From Chrysochromulina parva (Eukaryota; Haptophyta; Prymnesiales; Chrysochromulinaceae): a DNA stretch of 19,517 bases. Below, piece by piece: positions 7,101 through 12,658 of the stretch. Positions within the stretch are counted from its first letter, which is position 1; every line of letters begins with the position of its first letter. A model generated the notes under the pieces. The model was not told where the DNA came from and did no database searches. It saw only the letters and a program-made list of their open reading frames with translations. The DNA is taken from assembly GCA_002887195.1 (NCBI GenBank), contig PJAB01000880.1, positions 1 through 19,517 on the forward strand, in the 5' to 3' direction. The position numbers and the translations under genes were made by a program.

Positions 7101-9101
7101 TTGTTGCGCCCGCGAGGTTGCCCATGCCGGCAACTTGCGGCTCGCAATGTGCACGAGCTGCGGCGGCTTGCCATCGACGGGCTCGAGAAGCGACTCGAAG
7201 AGCCTAGTGACTTGAGAGAGAGTTTGTCGAGCGCCGAATTCGTCGTTGAGCCGCGCCAGGGCGGGTGCAAGATCTTTGTCCCCATCCAACGCGTGCGCAA
7301 GCTGGTCTTTCGTTTGACAGCTTGTTGCCCGCTCAAAAAGCCGCTCAGCAGCACTCCGCTCAATGCCAAGTATCCGCTGAAGCCGTTCCGCGCCAGCTGA
7401 GCGGATCTCATCGAGAGTGATGGAGTGATGCTCTAGGAGAGTGGTGACTACTATCTTGGCTACGTCGTCGAACGGATTGCCCATGGCACTTCTGCTCCAA
7501 TCGACAAGCCACAATGACCCGAGCGGATCGATCAATGCGTTCGCAGTGCACAGGTTACCATGTTGGTAGATAAGCAGCGGCCGCCAGCTCGAAAGCCAGT
7601 TTGATGGCGCCGCGAGCAATGCCTGCAGCCTGTCGAGGAGCATGATGACCATAGAACAGTCACTCCAGACGTCGCTGAGGCACTGGCGAACGAAGCTCTC
7701 GGCAAAAGCACTTCGGCCACTGACTTGATCCATTTGCAAGCGCTGTGCCGCCTCCAAGCGGGCCAAGCATTCACGGAGCTTTTTTGGCGGTTGGTAGTCA
7801 CCGGGCTCGCTAGGCTCGACAGGAACGAAGGTCACAGTCAACTGGTGGGCGATCCTGCGCAGCTGCTGCTCTAAGAAGCCTCCAGGCTCCGCTGCTGCTC
7901 TATCAGCTCGTGTCGCCGTCCTGGTTGCAAGCGCGTGCAGCTGGCCATCCTTGGTCCACAGCTCGGTGATTACTGACAGTTCGGACTCGTTTCGATCGCC
8001 GCTCTCCTGCAGGACTCTCTGAAGCATTCGCTGGACTGTACTGAGCGCCACCTGGCCGGACAGCTCAGGGGTTGTCCAGCAAGCGCCTGGCAGCTGCATG
8101 ATGACGGCTCCAACGTCATCGGTCCTGCTGCTGGACTCGGTCAGCAACCGTCGCTGCTGATCCAAGTACTGCGGCGGATGTGGGATCTTCACATACTCAG
8201 CGCCTGCGAGCTCTGTGATGCGTCGAACGTTCTCCACTTCGCTCGTCAATGACGCAGCGATATCCAGGAGGATGATCGAGGATTGCTGGTTTCCGGCACC
8301 ATCGATGCTCACAACCTGCAGACGTTCCAATCGCGTGCTTGGCACAGTAGGTAGCCTGGTGAGAGTGACGCGCCTACTCCCATCAAAAAGCAGCTGAATG
8401 AGCTGAACCTGATCGAGGTTCAGAGCGAGCCCTCCTCGCACGTCAATCACCGTCGAAAAGAGCCTTGGCGGCAGGCGTCCTCGACCGTCGCCTTGGAGAG
8501 AGATGCCACCGCTATCATCATAATCGTCGGATAGCTGGAGCCTGAAGCCCTCTCTTGCTGCCTCGTGCACTCTCACCCACGCAAACACGTTGTGCTCCGC
8601 GCTACAATCGAAGAGGTCGCGTACTAAGCGTAAATGCGCTCCATCGCAGGCTAGCCCATCTTTGAGTAGGGCTTCAGCATCTCCTCGCAAGCTGTGCACT
8701 GCCAACAGCGGCAGCCCTTTATCGATCAAGTCGCTGTCGCTCAAGCTGTGGCAATTGGACGTGCCGCCCGCAAGGCTCGCAATAGCTGACGAAGAGGCGG
8801 CGGAGTCGTCCGTATCTGCGGCTGCTGCAATGTGGGAGGCGCTTGCAGCGGCAATGCTCCTTGCCGATTTGCTCCTTGCTGAGAGCTTCTTTGTCTTCTT
8901 CCTGCCCGACTTCAACGGTCGTGATGATTGGCTAGGGTTGGACTCAGACTGGGCAGTCTCTGGCGTAGCCGTGGCCGGCCGAGCCGTCGACTGCCCAGTC
9001 TTGCGAGGCGATCGCCGCTCCACCTTGCCCCTCTGCGTCGCCGCGTTCGAGCGGCCCCAGAGGCCGCGTCTCGTTTTTTGGGCACAGGGGTCCTCAATCA
9101 A
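1143..9101 (-). CDS. Giant NLR-like STAND protein: APH-like, C2, C2, coiled coil, NACHT, LRR
   Basis: One open frame of 2652 codons. Residues 1-110 are Ser/Ala/Lys-rich and disordered. About 200-560 is an APH/kinase-like fold with His514-Gly515-Asn516, Asn521 and Asp534 at phosphotransferase spacing, but Asn where the catalytic Asp should be. Two C2 domains (about 813-947 and 1102-1228) flank an SH3-like module (996-1054). Coiled coil covers about 1320-1940. The NACHT NTPase has Walker A Gly-Gly-Pro-Ala-Ser-Gly-Lys1979-Thr, Walker B Leu-Ile-Asp2131-Gly-Leu-Asp2134-Glu and a Thr-Ser-Arg sensor near 2159. A KOW/SH3-like module lies at 2333-2384, the NLR-typical Phe-Leu-Gln-Glu-Phe-Phe near 2451, and RNI-type leucine-rich repeats at about 2536-2652. 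Inference: the LRR senses, NACHT oligomerises, and C2 may target membranes. No ATG occurs in frame before about residue 339, so an upstream exon is likely; the given start is only the 5'-most TTG. GC content is lower than in its neighbours. Confidence 0.85.
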   Translation of the reverse strand: MIEDPCAQKTRRGLWGRSNAATQRGKVERRSPRKTGQSTARPATATPETAQSESNPSQSSRPLKSGRKKTKKLSARSKSARSIAAASASHIAAAADTDDSAASSSAIASLAGGTSNCHSLSDSDLIDKGLPLLAVHSLRGDAEALLKDGLACDGAHLRLVRDLFDCSAEHNVFAWVRVHEAAREGFRLQLSDDYDDSGGISLQGDGRGRLPPRLFSTVIDVRGGLALNLDQVQLIQLLFDGSRRVTLTRLPTVPSTRLERLQVVSIDGAGNQQSSIILLDIAASLTSEVENVRRITELAGAEYVKIPHPPQYLDQQRRLLTESSSRTDDVGAVIMQLPGACWTTPELSGQVALSTVQRMLQRVLQESGDRNESELSVITELWTKDGQLHALATRTATRADRAAAEPGGFLEQQLRRIAHQLTVTFVPVEPSEPGDYQPPKKLRECLARLEAAQRLQMDQVSGRSAFAESFVRQCLSDVWSDCSMVIMLLDRLQALLAAPSNWLSSWRPLLIYQHGNLCTANALIDPLGSLWLVDWSRSAMGNPFDDVAKIVVTTLLEHHSITLDEIRSAGAERLQRILGIERSAAERLFERATSCQTKDQLAHALDGDKDLAPALARLNDEFGARQTLSQVTRLFESLLEPVDGKPPQLVHIASRKLPAWATSRAQQYLHRIIVSVIRAAMGLVSTCSRRGVEGSDESSAKALAASDLHVAHLLFPVLEMCLTASCEVRSVWQKRLAWEMAQQCSRTLSIALQHEPVALPSDATFEPASYSTLRLALGPVLLRKAIASCLTGGQGTMHGAILVQDGDQAIIPLATVGKLHILLGNASGLASADRNGKSDPYVVFSCATNKAMSTVKPKTLDPTWNETLVMYGILHDLIDSGLRLKVFDSDGAPKPEKDDCIGQKHVTLDFLRRESQNHFIESLKPGSADGVAKGKIVFDVKWEPSAEQNRVSLDLDTASHVVLPWPVPNAEQSHRLLDWHPTELSGEGLRRALTPSFSRYACGQKVVLLQDDAWLNATVLQPPDDLCSTVHKVEVEGTQTATNLHPWNHAPRIQSTLAYTGFRMRYTRALLGHCTHVTDTITGNPIDLFSQCVPLEMGEPPATIGKLHILLGNASGLASADLDGKSDPYVVFSGAENKAISTVKPKTLNPVWNETYVLVGALHDFIGSGLTVKIFDSDGAPKPEKDDCIGQKNVALDCLRRENPSQFIESLNAGSANGVGKGKIVFAVTWEPPPSSPPISSGGIPNPAALPQLHEWLRSAHASRTKIPSTMLRLHRLVSQGMPDEISVRLQREFGDLARGFSAQKRDATCLHAAADELALAKSTFASLWERLLSKTRAELDEYISIEKQKEETVKQRQQKELQVLLDSNQGEMDAIVSEQQNALAKIDREQYVVRQDLSVKEILTKKKQSEETDAELKIFKDGQYRDKAAQQLSQQQRRADGEQQLSADKDADMNACQERRLSETRTLQEEQQKEIGQFQAASKNEAMLRAAQYQSIEDNLSKEQASNQKEFDAVQAKERADFDAEVTLRMTSFQKAWDAKEAEQKQKHEDERHRRFNENRDQKKRLTDSQTEERAQLLARQKVAMKDLVERHQEAKAALAVKQEEDRKADFARRRQRMEEEAKAKEAKSKEAKANKGKKMNIAKEADTNVVVPAPAVEEVPEEKKIPPAKEKTMLDTALKEEREAFTNAHDLEVTTLTSEQKVRMLAFEAEQEAQLAALMEVQAAARKALLAKKEVEAQQLKNSGEEERARLEKKLEAQAADLQKSHEAARRKIAEQRAKDEEDALMKQQDAAKRLDKRLQVAKDALKQEHHELQNSITEKHEELRRQFIQAQDDEMAIFTQKQDDARKEVVGVHKAAEKQLDEKLKAERKVVDDQLDEERATFMAKHANVRNILTQEHNQKRGVLESKHFIERKDLVSEQQRARTVFIAQQQIAKDQHVVDFRTRLYQIVENAQNEFNLAAIRNACILVTGGPASGKTTTIRQLLAYVLRVTQREQEFQLVPILICVPDLKDNLLRDREEIARVQSKHKSERIELDARHEAERDTLASRIAPDAAIAKELVDDRQAEESKRLETEQDNELQEAAWRQSKFASSWNWVDAHLKCVYGPRSGTYTMLRQALLSRRALLLIDGLDEGGPVSEEIQRHITEVLAPQGHTMVVTSRTEGLRQDWFSAHFEHMSLRPLSDALQAQLVELRLGANPSCVQKLLKYIRTQVPLDNKGQRETCSPLNISLMIAIFDNLGDVPVPDSITSLYGIASKILLERSLGGASHGVASAAALAHITPLLEAIFFRAHAMHMREIEMYHVEAAALALGAPDQLAAVEWPPYKGRVRVGQVVKLLRGESAGKVGLLTSDSRGKLINGHTPRSPFRITFFDQTLSPWIKAGDFISSGLEHAPYNTKMGVDGQRKAIRLAFDKLPEAFHLAVHAVCTWVLTDQMPMLSLLQSEPLKMQASFPFLQEFFSARALCKGRALPGEPPWRWSAWWSNTLRLGSEMGKSFGSGLVRSTCSGLKLDLAGQVAGHRPTSIAAISQLMLGVMSMDLSQNCITIEELKILAKALQNSATLLELSLAKNYLGDEGAAILSAHIAESKLMSLNLFGSGIKEEGAKALASVISSSTSLTHLNLQYNAVRGETKKMLEAANATRVPQLVLVL
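5418..5800 (-). repeat. C2 domain copy 2 of an intragenic duplication
   Basis: This segment encodes the second C2 domain (residues about 1102-1228) and aligns without gaps to 6282-6664 at a constant offset of 864 bases (288 codons). Bases 5526-5581 are identical to 6390-6445 (56 of 56), and a second highly similar block lies at about 5704-5797 versus 6568-6661. Both copies keep the Asp-Gly-Lys-Ser-Asp-Pro-Tyr-Val-Val-Phe and Phe-Asp-Ser-Asp-Gly signatures that place calcium-binding acidic residues. Confidence 0.85.
6282..6664 (-). repeat. C2 domain copy 1 of an intragenic duplication
   Basis: This segment encodes the first C2 domain (residues about 813-947). The typical C2 course is visible: a Gly-Lys-Leu-His-Ile-Leu-Leu strand, Ser-Asp-Pro-Tyr-Val-Val-Phe, Lys-Pro-Lys-Thr-Leu-Asp-Pro-Thr-Trp-Asn-Glu-Thr, then Phe-Asp-Ser-Asp-Gly and Asp-Asp-Cys-Ile-Gly. 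The acidic residues of the calcium loops are present, so calcium-dependent membrane binding is plausible. It is the partner of the 5418-5800 copy. Confidence 0.85.
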
Positions 9102-9398
9102 AAGAGGCTCATTAAAATTCGATAATTGAAACGACGCGCTGCGGACTTATCTCACGGGACGGTGTAGCGTAGAGAGAACCTCAAAACCACACACACACGC
9201 AGTCGGGTCCTACATGTATCGATGTAGGAACGACGCGAAAGCCGACACGGTCGATTGACTGTCTGAGACATTTCGAGGAGCTTCCGATGATTGTCCCGTG
9301 TGGTCCAAGTGTGTTCCGGCTCCCCTCACGGTGTAAGTTGAACCGGTGTTTGCGAACTTTAAAGTGTCGTCAAGTTTGCGCCCGAGTTCAGCCGAGCG
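9102..9398. promoter_or_regulatory. Divergent intergenic region, probable shared promoter and 5' end of the NLR-like gene
   Basis: About 300 bases separate the minus-strand NLR-like frame from the plus-strand 9399 gene, so both promoters and 5' untranslated regions should lie here. It contains a short CA run (9188-9198) and an 8-base inverted repeat at 9208-9229. A possible missing first exon of the NLR-like gene runs on the minus strand from an ATG at 9271 to 9156, followed by a GTGAG donor at 9155; splicing to an acceptor ending at 9070 would keep frame. That exon is speculative. No TATA box or other core promoter element was identified with confidence. Confidence 0.45.
9208..9229. repeat. 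Perfect 8-base inverted repeat in the divergent promoter
   Basis: The left arm TCCTACAT (9208-9215) and right arm ATGTAGGA (9222-9229) are perfect reverse complements around the 6-base centre GTATCG. It could be a dimeric transcription-factor site or a small hairpin in a 5' untranslated region. A chance origin is possible for arms this short. Confidence 0.4.
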
Positions 9399-11633
9399 AT
9401 GAAGCCCGACGAGCTGCTTGAGCGGGCGATGACGTCCGCGGCTCCAATTGGCATGTTCACGGAAACTGTCTCACCCGAGAAGGCAACACTAGCAGTGGCG
9501 CTTATGCCAACGCCGAGCACCGCCGTCATGACCAAAAAGCATCGTCCAAGGACACAGCGGCAGCCCGGCGCAGTCGCGAGCGCCAGCAAGGTGCCGGCGA
9601 ACGGCAAGACACGCCGTGCTGGTGGGGAGAAGACGACGAAGAAAAAGGGAGGCAAGCAGCTGGCGCGTGCCGCCAAGGCGCAGGCCGCGGAGCGGCAAGC
9701 ACCCGACGCAGGCCGCCTGTCGCCCATGTCACCCTCGGATCGCGCGCCCATGTCACCCTCGCGCGCGATGGCATCCCCGGTGGCGGCGAGGGGCCGGGCG
9801 CCGCAGCGAGAGATCTCCCGGGCGCGCGTGATCGCGACGGCCTCCTCGGACGACGAGCACAGCTCGGACGGCGAAGACGATGAGGAGGAGCCTCCCCGTA
9901 TGTACCTCACGCTCGCCGCCTCACCACCGCCACCGCGGCTCGCGAGCCCGCCGCTGGGACACGAGGCGAGCTTGCTGGTGGCCCACATGTGGGCCCTCAG
10001 TGCGATGCAGACTCAGGCATGGGAGGGAGGCGCTGTGTTGGGCAGTTCTCAATGGGCTTCGTCAGTGCCGAGGCGCCCGCCACGGCGCGCGCGCAGCGCC
10101 AGCAGGAGCAGCGTGAATGGCGCTGTGAATGGCACTGCGAATGCCAGTCCAGCGTCGCCGACCGCCCCGTCCGCGATCGTGCTCGACACGTCGCTCGACC
10201 TGAGTGTGGCCTCCGGCTGGCGTATACGCGACCTGAGTGCCGAGGCGAACACGCCGTCGAGCGTCGCGTCGGCCGCGACCTCGAGCTGGACCAAGGCGTC
10301 CTCTTGCGACGAGACGCTGCTGAGCCCAACACAGCGCCTCGCGTACGAGGAAGCCGAGCTCCACTACACGACGTTCCTATCTCCCCGGGACGTGCGTGAG
10401 CCGCTCGGTACGGCGCTCGGTGAGCCTCCTCTGATGCCGACCATGCCCGGCACGGCGCCGCCCATGCCCGGCACGGCGCCGCCCATGCCCGGCACGGCGC
10501 CGCCCATGCCGGGAAGCAGCCTCGCCGCCACCGCCACCGCTGCCGCCGCCGTCCGCGCCGCCGTGAGCGCCCCCGTGAGCGCCCCCAGCGCCCCCAGTGC
10601 CGCGGCTGCTCCAGCAAGCGTGAGCCCGCCTCTCCGCTCCATTCACAGCTCCATTCACAGCCCGCCTCTCCGCTCTCTTCTGAAGCGCGAGGGGTCGAAG
10701 ACTCCTAACTTGAGCGCCCTGATGAGCGCCCAGGGCGGCGCCGAAGCGAGGATGGAGGTGGGCTCCGTCGGCGCCTCCGAACGATCCTCAGCCAAGTCTC
10801 GCGTCTCGTTCTCGGAGCATCTCACCGACCGTTCGTCTCCCCGCCCACCCCCTGTGCGGCTCGCGCACTACACCCCTCCCCCGCTGGCCCCCCCCGCTGC
10901 CCCCCCCGCCCCCCGCCTCCCGCTGCCTGAAGGGGGCCCTTCCTTCCCGGCCCAGCACCTCCTCGTGCAAAGAGCGATGCTCGCCCTTCAGGGCGCGCCC
11001 ATCTCTTACTTTCGGAACGGCTGGTCGCTCCCGGCGGACGGTCGATTGCAGCGCGGCGGCGTGCCCAGCGGAGTGGGCTCATCAGTGGGCTCGTCCGTGG
11101 CCTCCTTTGCCAGCCAGCTGAGTCACGCGGCTACGATGGACTCGTCACAGTCGAGCCTTCACCCGAGTGACTGGACGGCCACCTGGACCACGACGCCCAT
11201 GCGCCCGGGCGCGCCGCCGCCGGTGGTTGCCCATGAGAACACCCTGCATGGCCTCAACGGCGCCACCACCACCATCCCTCTACGCGCCCTTCCTGGCAAT
11301 CTCCTGCCTGGCGCCCTCGCTAGCAGCCTCGGTGCTGGCGTGGGTGGTCTCGGCACACGGCCCAAGGCGCCCAACATGGCGCCGCAGATCGCCAACGGGC
11401 CGCTGCCGATCCGAGGGCCGCCAGTGGTGGGCCTCGGCGTCGCTCCTACCCGGGGATCATGCGCCCAGCATGGCGCCCCATCTGAAATTCCACGTCACGG
11501 CGCCCAACATGGCGCCCCATCTGAAATTCCACGTCACGGCGCGGCCCCTGCCCCGCCTATTGCAGGAGAGCGAGAGGCCTCTGGGCTTGGCAGGCCGCCG
11601 CAGGTCCCACAGCGCCACCCGCCACCTTTTTAG
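9399..11633 (+). CDS. Low-complexity Ala/Pro/Ser-rich protein with a possible PP1-docking motif
   Basis: A 744-codon frame from an ATG at 9399 to a TAG at 11631. I recognise no folded domain. The N-terminus is basic, with runs such as Gly-Gly-Glu-Lys-Thr-Thr-Lys-Lys-Lys-Gly-Gly-Lys that could act as a nuclear signal, followed by Met-Ser-Pro-Ser repeats resembling proline-directed phosphorylation sites and an acidic Ser/Asp/Glu patch. Three copies of Met-Pro-Gly-Thr-Ala-Pro-Pro lie at about 10441-10500. Arg-Val-Ser-Phe, encoded near 10800-10811, matches the RVxF motif that docks protein phosphatase 1. Proline-rich stretches follow, and a 13-residue direct repeat lies near the C-terminus. It is most likely a disordered regulatory or scaffold protein. 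Repeats at the end suggest that the final reading frame should be checked. Function is unknown; that the gene is coding is likely but not certain. Confidence 0.6.
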   Translation: MKPDELLERAMTSAAPIGMFTETVSPEKATLAVALMPTPSTAVMTKKHRPRTQRQPGAVASASKVPANGKTRRAGGEKTTKKKGGKQLARAAKAQAAERQAPDAGRLSPMSPSDRAPMSPSRAMASPVAARGRAPQREISRARVIATASSDDEHSSDGEDDEEEPPRMYLTLAASPPPPRLASPPLGHEASLLVAHMWALSAMQTQAWEGGAVLGSSQWASSVPRRPPRRARSASRSSVNGAVNGTANASPASPTAPSAIVLDTSLDLSVASGWRIRDLSAEANTPSSVASAATSSWTKASSCDETLLSPTQRLAYEEAELHYTTFLSPRDVREPLGTALGEPPLMPTMPGTAPPMPGTAPPMPGTAPPMPGSSLAATATAAAAVRAAVSAPVSAPSAPSAAAAPASVSPPLRSIHSSIHSPPLRSLLKREGSKTPNLSALMSAQGGAEARMEVGSVGASERSSAKSRVSFSEHLTDRSSPRPPPVRLAHYTPPPLAPPAAPPAPRLPLPEGGPSFPAQHLLVQRAMLALQGAPISYFRNGWSLPADGRLQRGGVPSGVGSSVGSSVASFASQLSHAATMDSSQSSLHPSDWTATWTTTPMRPGAPPPVVAHENTLHGLNGATTTIPLRALPGNLLPGALASSLGAGVGGLGTRPKAPNMAPQIANGPLPIRGPPVVGLGVAPTRGSCAQHGAPSEIPRHGAQHGAPSEIPRHGAAPAPPIAGEREASGLGRPPQVPQRHPPPF
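10438..10508 (+). repeat. Three tandem 21-base units encoding Met-Pro-Gly-Thr-Ala-Pro-Pro
   Basis: The 21-base unit atgcccggcacggcgccgccc repeats three times in frame, followed by a diverged Met-Pro-Gly-Ser. It lies inside the Ala/Pro-rich protein and is the kind of repeat that changes copy number by slippage. Confidence 0.85.
11461..11538 (+). repeat. Two tandem 39-base units near the 3' end of the Ala/Pro-rich gene
   Basis: Units 11461-11499 and 11500-11538 differ at one base (AGCATGG versus AACATGG). In the annotated frame they encode a 13-residue repeat containing His-Gly-Ala-Pro-Ser-Glu-Ile-Pro-Arg. In the next frame they encode Ala-Pro-Asn-Met-Ala-Pro, the same hexapeptide that the annotated frame encodes near 11370-11384. 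Confidence 0.85.
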
Positions 11634-11668
11634 AGAGATAGTTCATAGTCGATTAAAACTAAGGTGTC

Positions 11669-11708
11669 TAACGTATATCTAACGTATATCTAACGTATAT
11701 CTAACGTA
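11669..11708 (+). repeat. 11-base tandem repeat taacgtatatc
   Basis: Three perfect copies (11669-11679, 11680-11690, 11691-11701) are followed by a partial copy, taacgta, ending at 11708. The array is AT-rich within otherwise GC-rich DNA and sits in the 83-base gap where the 9399 gene and the minus-strand methyltransferase converge, so it would lie in their 3' untranslated regions. Confidence 0.9.
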
Positions 11709-11716
11709 AGCAAATG

Positions 11717-12547
11717 CTACTCCAAGAGGACCCCAACACTTAGGTTGGCGCTGCTTGAGGCGTCTCTTGTGCAAGGCGGGGCGCCGTCGCCATCGTACGC
11801 AAGCAGGATCGTCCGATCACGTACGAGCCTCCTCAACGGCTTCCAGTGGGGGAGCTCAAAGTCACGACTGAGAATGGAGACACGTTGCCCGCGTCCTTGG
11901 CAAGCGCACGCTAGCCGTGAGCTCAGTTTCATGAGCAAGTCGTCGCTCAGGTACAGGAAGATCGTGAGTGTCGCGCGGCCGTCGTCTGCTGGCAACGGCA
12001 CTGAGAGCACATCCGCTCGATGCACGGTGATGCTGGCCGACTCGCCTGCTAGGCTGCCTCGCAGGCGGCTGAGGACTACCAGCAACGGTGACCACTCAAA
12101 GCCGATCGCGTGGGCATAGCCATGGCCGCGCACAGCACGCAAAAGATTGCGGCCGTCGCCAGAGCCCAGCTCCAGAAAAGTCGCGTTGGTACCTATGACG
12201 GCTCGGAGCGCCAAGAGCTCGTCAAAGTCCTCCTCGGGCGTGGGCGCCCAAGGCACGGCGTACAAGGCATCTGAGATAGCCGAGTAGCTCGTGCAGCACA
12301 GTGCCGCGGCGAGGCTTGCGCGCTCGCCAACAAAGGGCCTGGAGCCGAGGAAGACGAGAATGAGAGGTGCAACAGCGACTGCGAGCGAATAGTTGAGCAC
12401 CATGGCGAGCGCGCATAGGGACAGCACGATGGCGACGGTGCTTCTGGGCAACCGCGGCGAGCGAAGGCGCATGAATGGAACTCGACGCGTTGCCCCGCCC
12501 CCACTCTCTCCGGGGGAACGTTCTCGCCGAACCCGCCGCATAAACAT
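11717..12547 (-). CDS. FAM173-like membrane-anchored lysine methyltransferase
   Basis: A 276-codon frame starting ATG at 12547 (an alternative ATG is at 12541). The N-terminus is Arg-rich and lacks acidic residues apart from two Glu, which is compatible with mitochondrial targeting. A hydrophobic segment at about residues 37-68 can anchor it. The SAM-binding motif I is Leu127-Gly-Ser-Gly-Asp-Gly-Arg133, with Glu151 as the acidic residue after the second strand. The order matches the FAM173 family (ANTKMT, ATPSCKMT): a membrane helix, a Val-Pro-Trp-Ala-Pro segment, Gly-Ser-Gly-Asp-Gly-Arg, Gly-Phe-Glu-Trp-Ser-Pro, then Phe-Glu-Leu-Pro-His-Trp-Lys-Pro and Leu-Ala-Tyr-Asp near the end. Known family members trimethylate a lysine of the ADP/ATP carrier or of ATP synthase subunit c on mitochondrial inner membranes. 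Which substrate applies here cannot be told. The gene is divergent from CDC5L with 111 bases between ATGs. A generic class I methyltransferase is the alternative. Confidence 0.75.
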   Translation of the reverse strand: MFMRRVRRERSPGESGGGATRRVPFMRLRSPRLPRSTVAIVLSLCALAMVLNYSLAVAVAPLILVFLGSRPFVGERASLAAALCCTSYSAISDALYAVPWAPTPEEDFDELLALRAVIGTNATFLELGSGDGRNLLRAVRGHGYAHAIGFEWSPLLVVLSRLRGSLAGESASITVHRADVLSVPLPADDGRATLTIFLYLSDDLLMKLSSRLACACQGRGQRVSILSRDFELPHWKPLRRLVRDRTILLAYDGDGAPPCTRDASSSANLSVGVLLE

Positions 12548-12658
12548 ACTTGATTAAGTAGCGACGAAACTGAAAACTTCATCCATTTCTTCACAGCGGC
12601 GGGCCTGGAGCGCAGCGGCCACGGAACAAAGTCGAGGCTCTTGAGTCCAAGCAGGATC
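12548..12658. promoter_or_regulatory. Short divergent promoter region between the methyltransferase and CDC5L
   Basis: Only 111 bases separate the two start codons, so the region must contain both 5' untranslated regions and probably a bidirectional promoter. I see no clear TATA box. The CDC5L frame is open upstream of its ATG as far as 12641, but without a further ATG. Confidence 0.45.

Noticed and set aside
9359..9988. 209-codon minus-strand frame opposite the start of the 9399 gene
   Set aside because: It is Ser/Ala/Gly-rich without a domain and lies opposite a longer frame. The plus frame is preferred, though neither is proven by homology.
12641..12658. Extension of CDC5L to the TTG at 12641
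   Set aside because: The ATG at 12659 matches the start of orthologues, and TTG initiation is not expected in nuclear genes.
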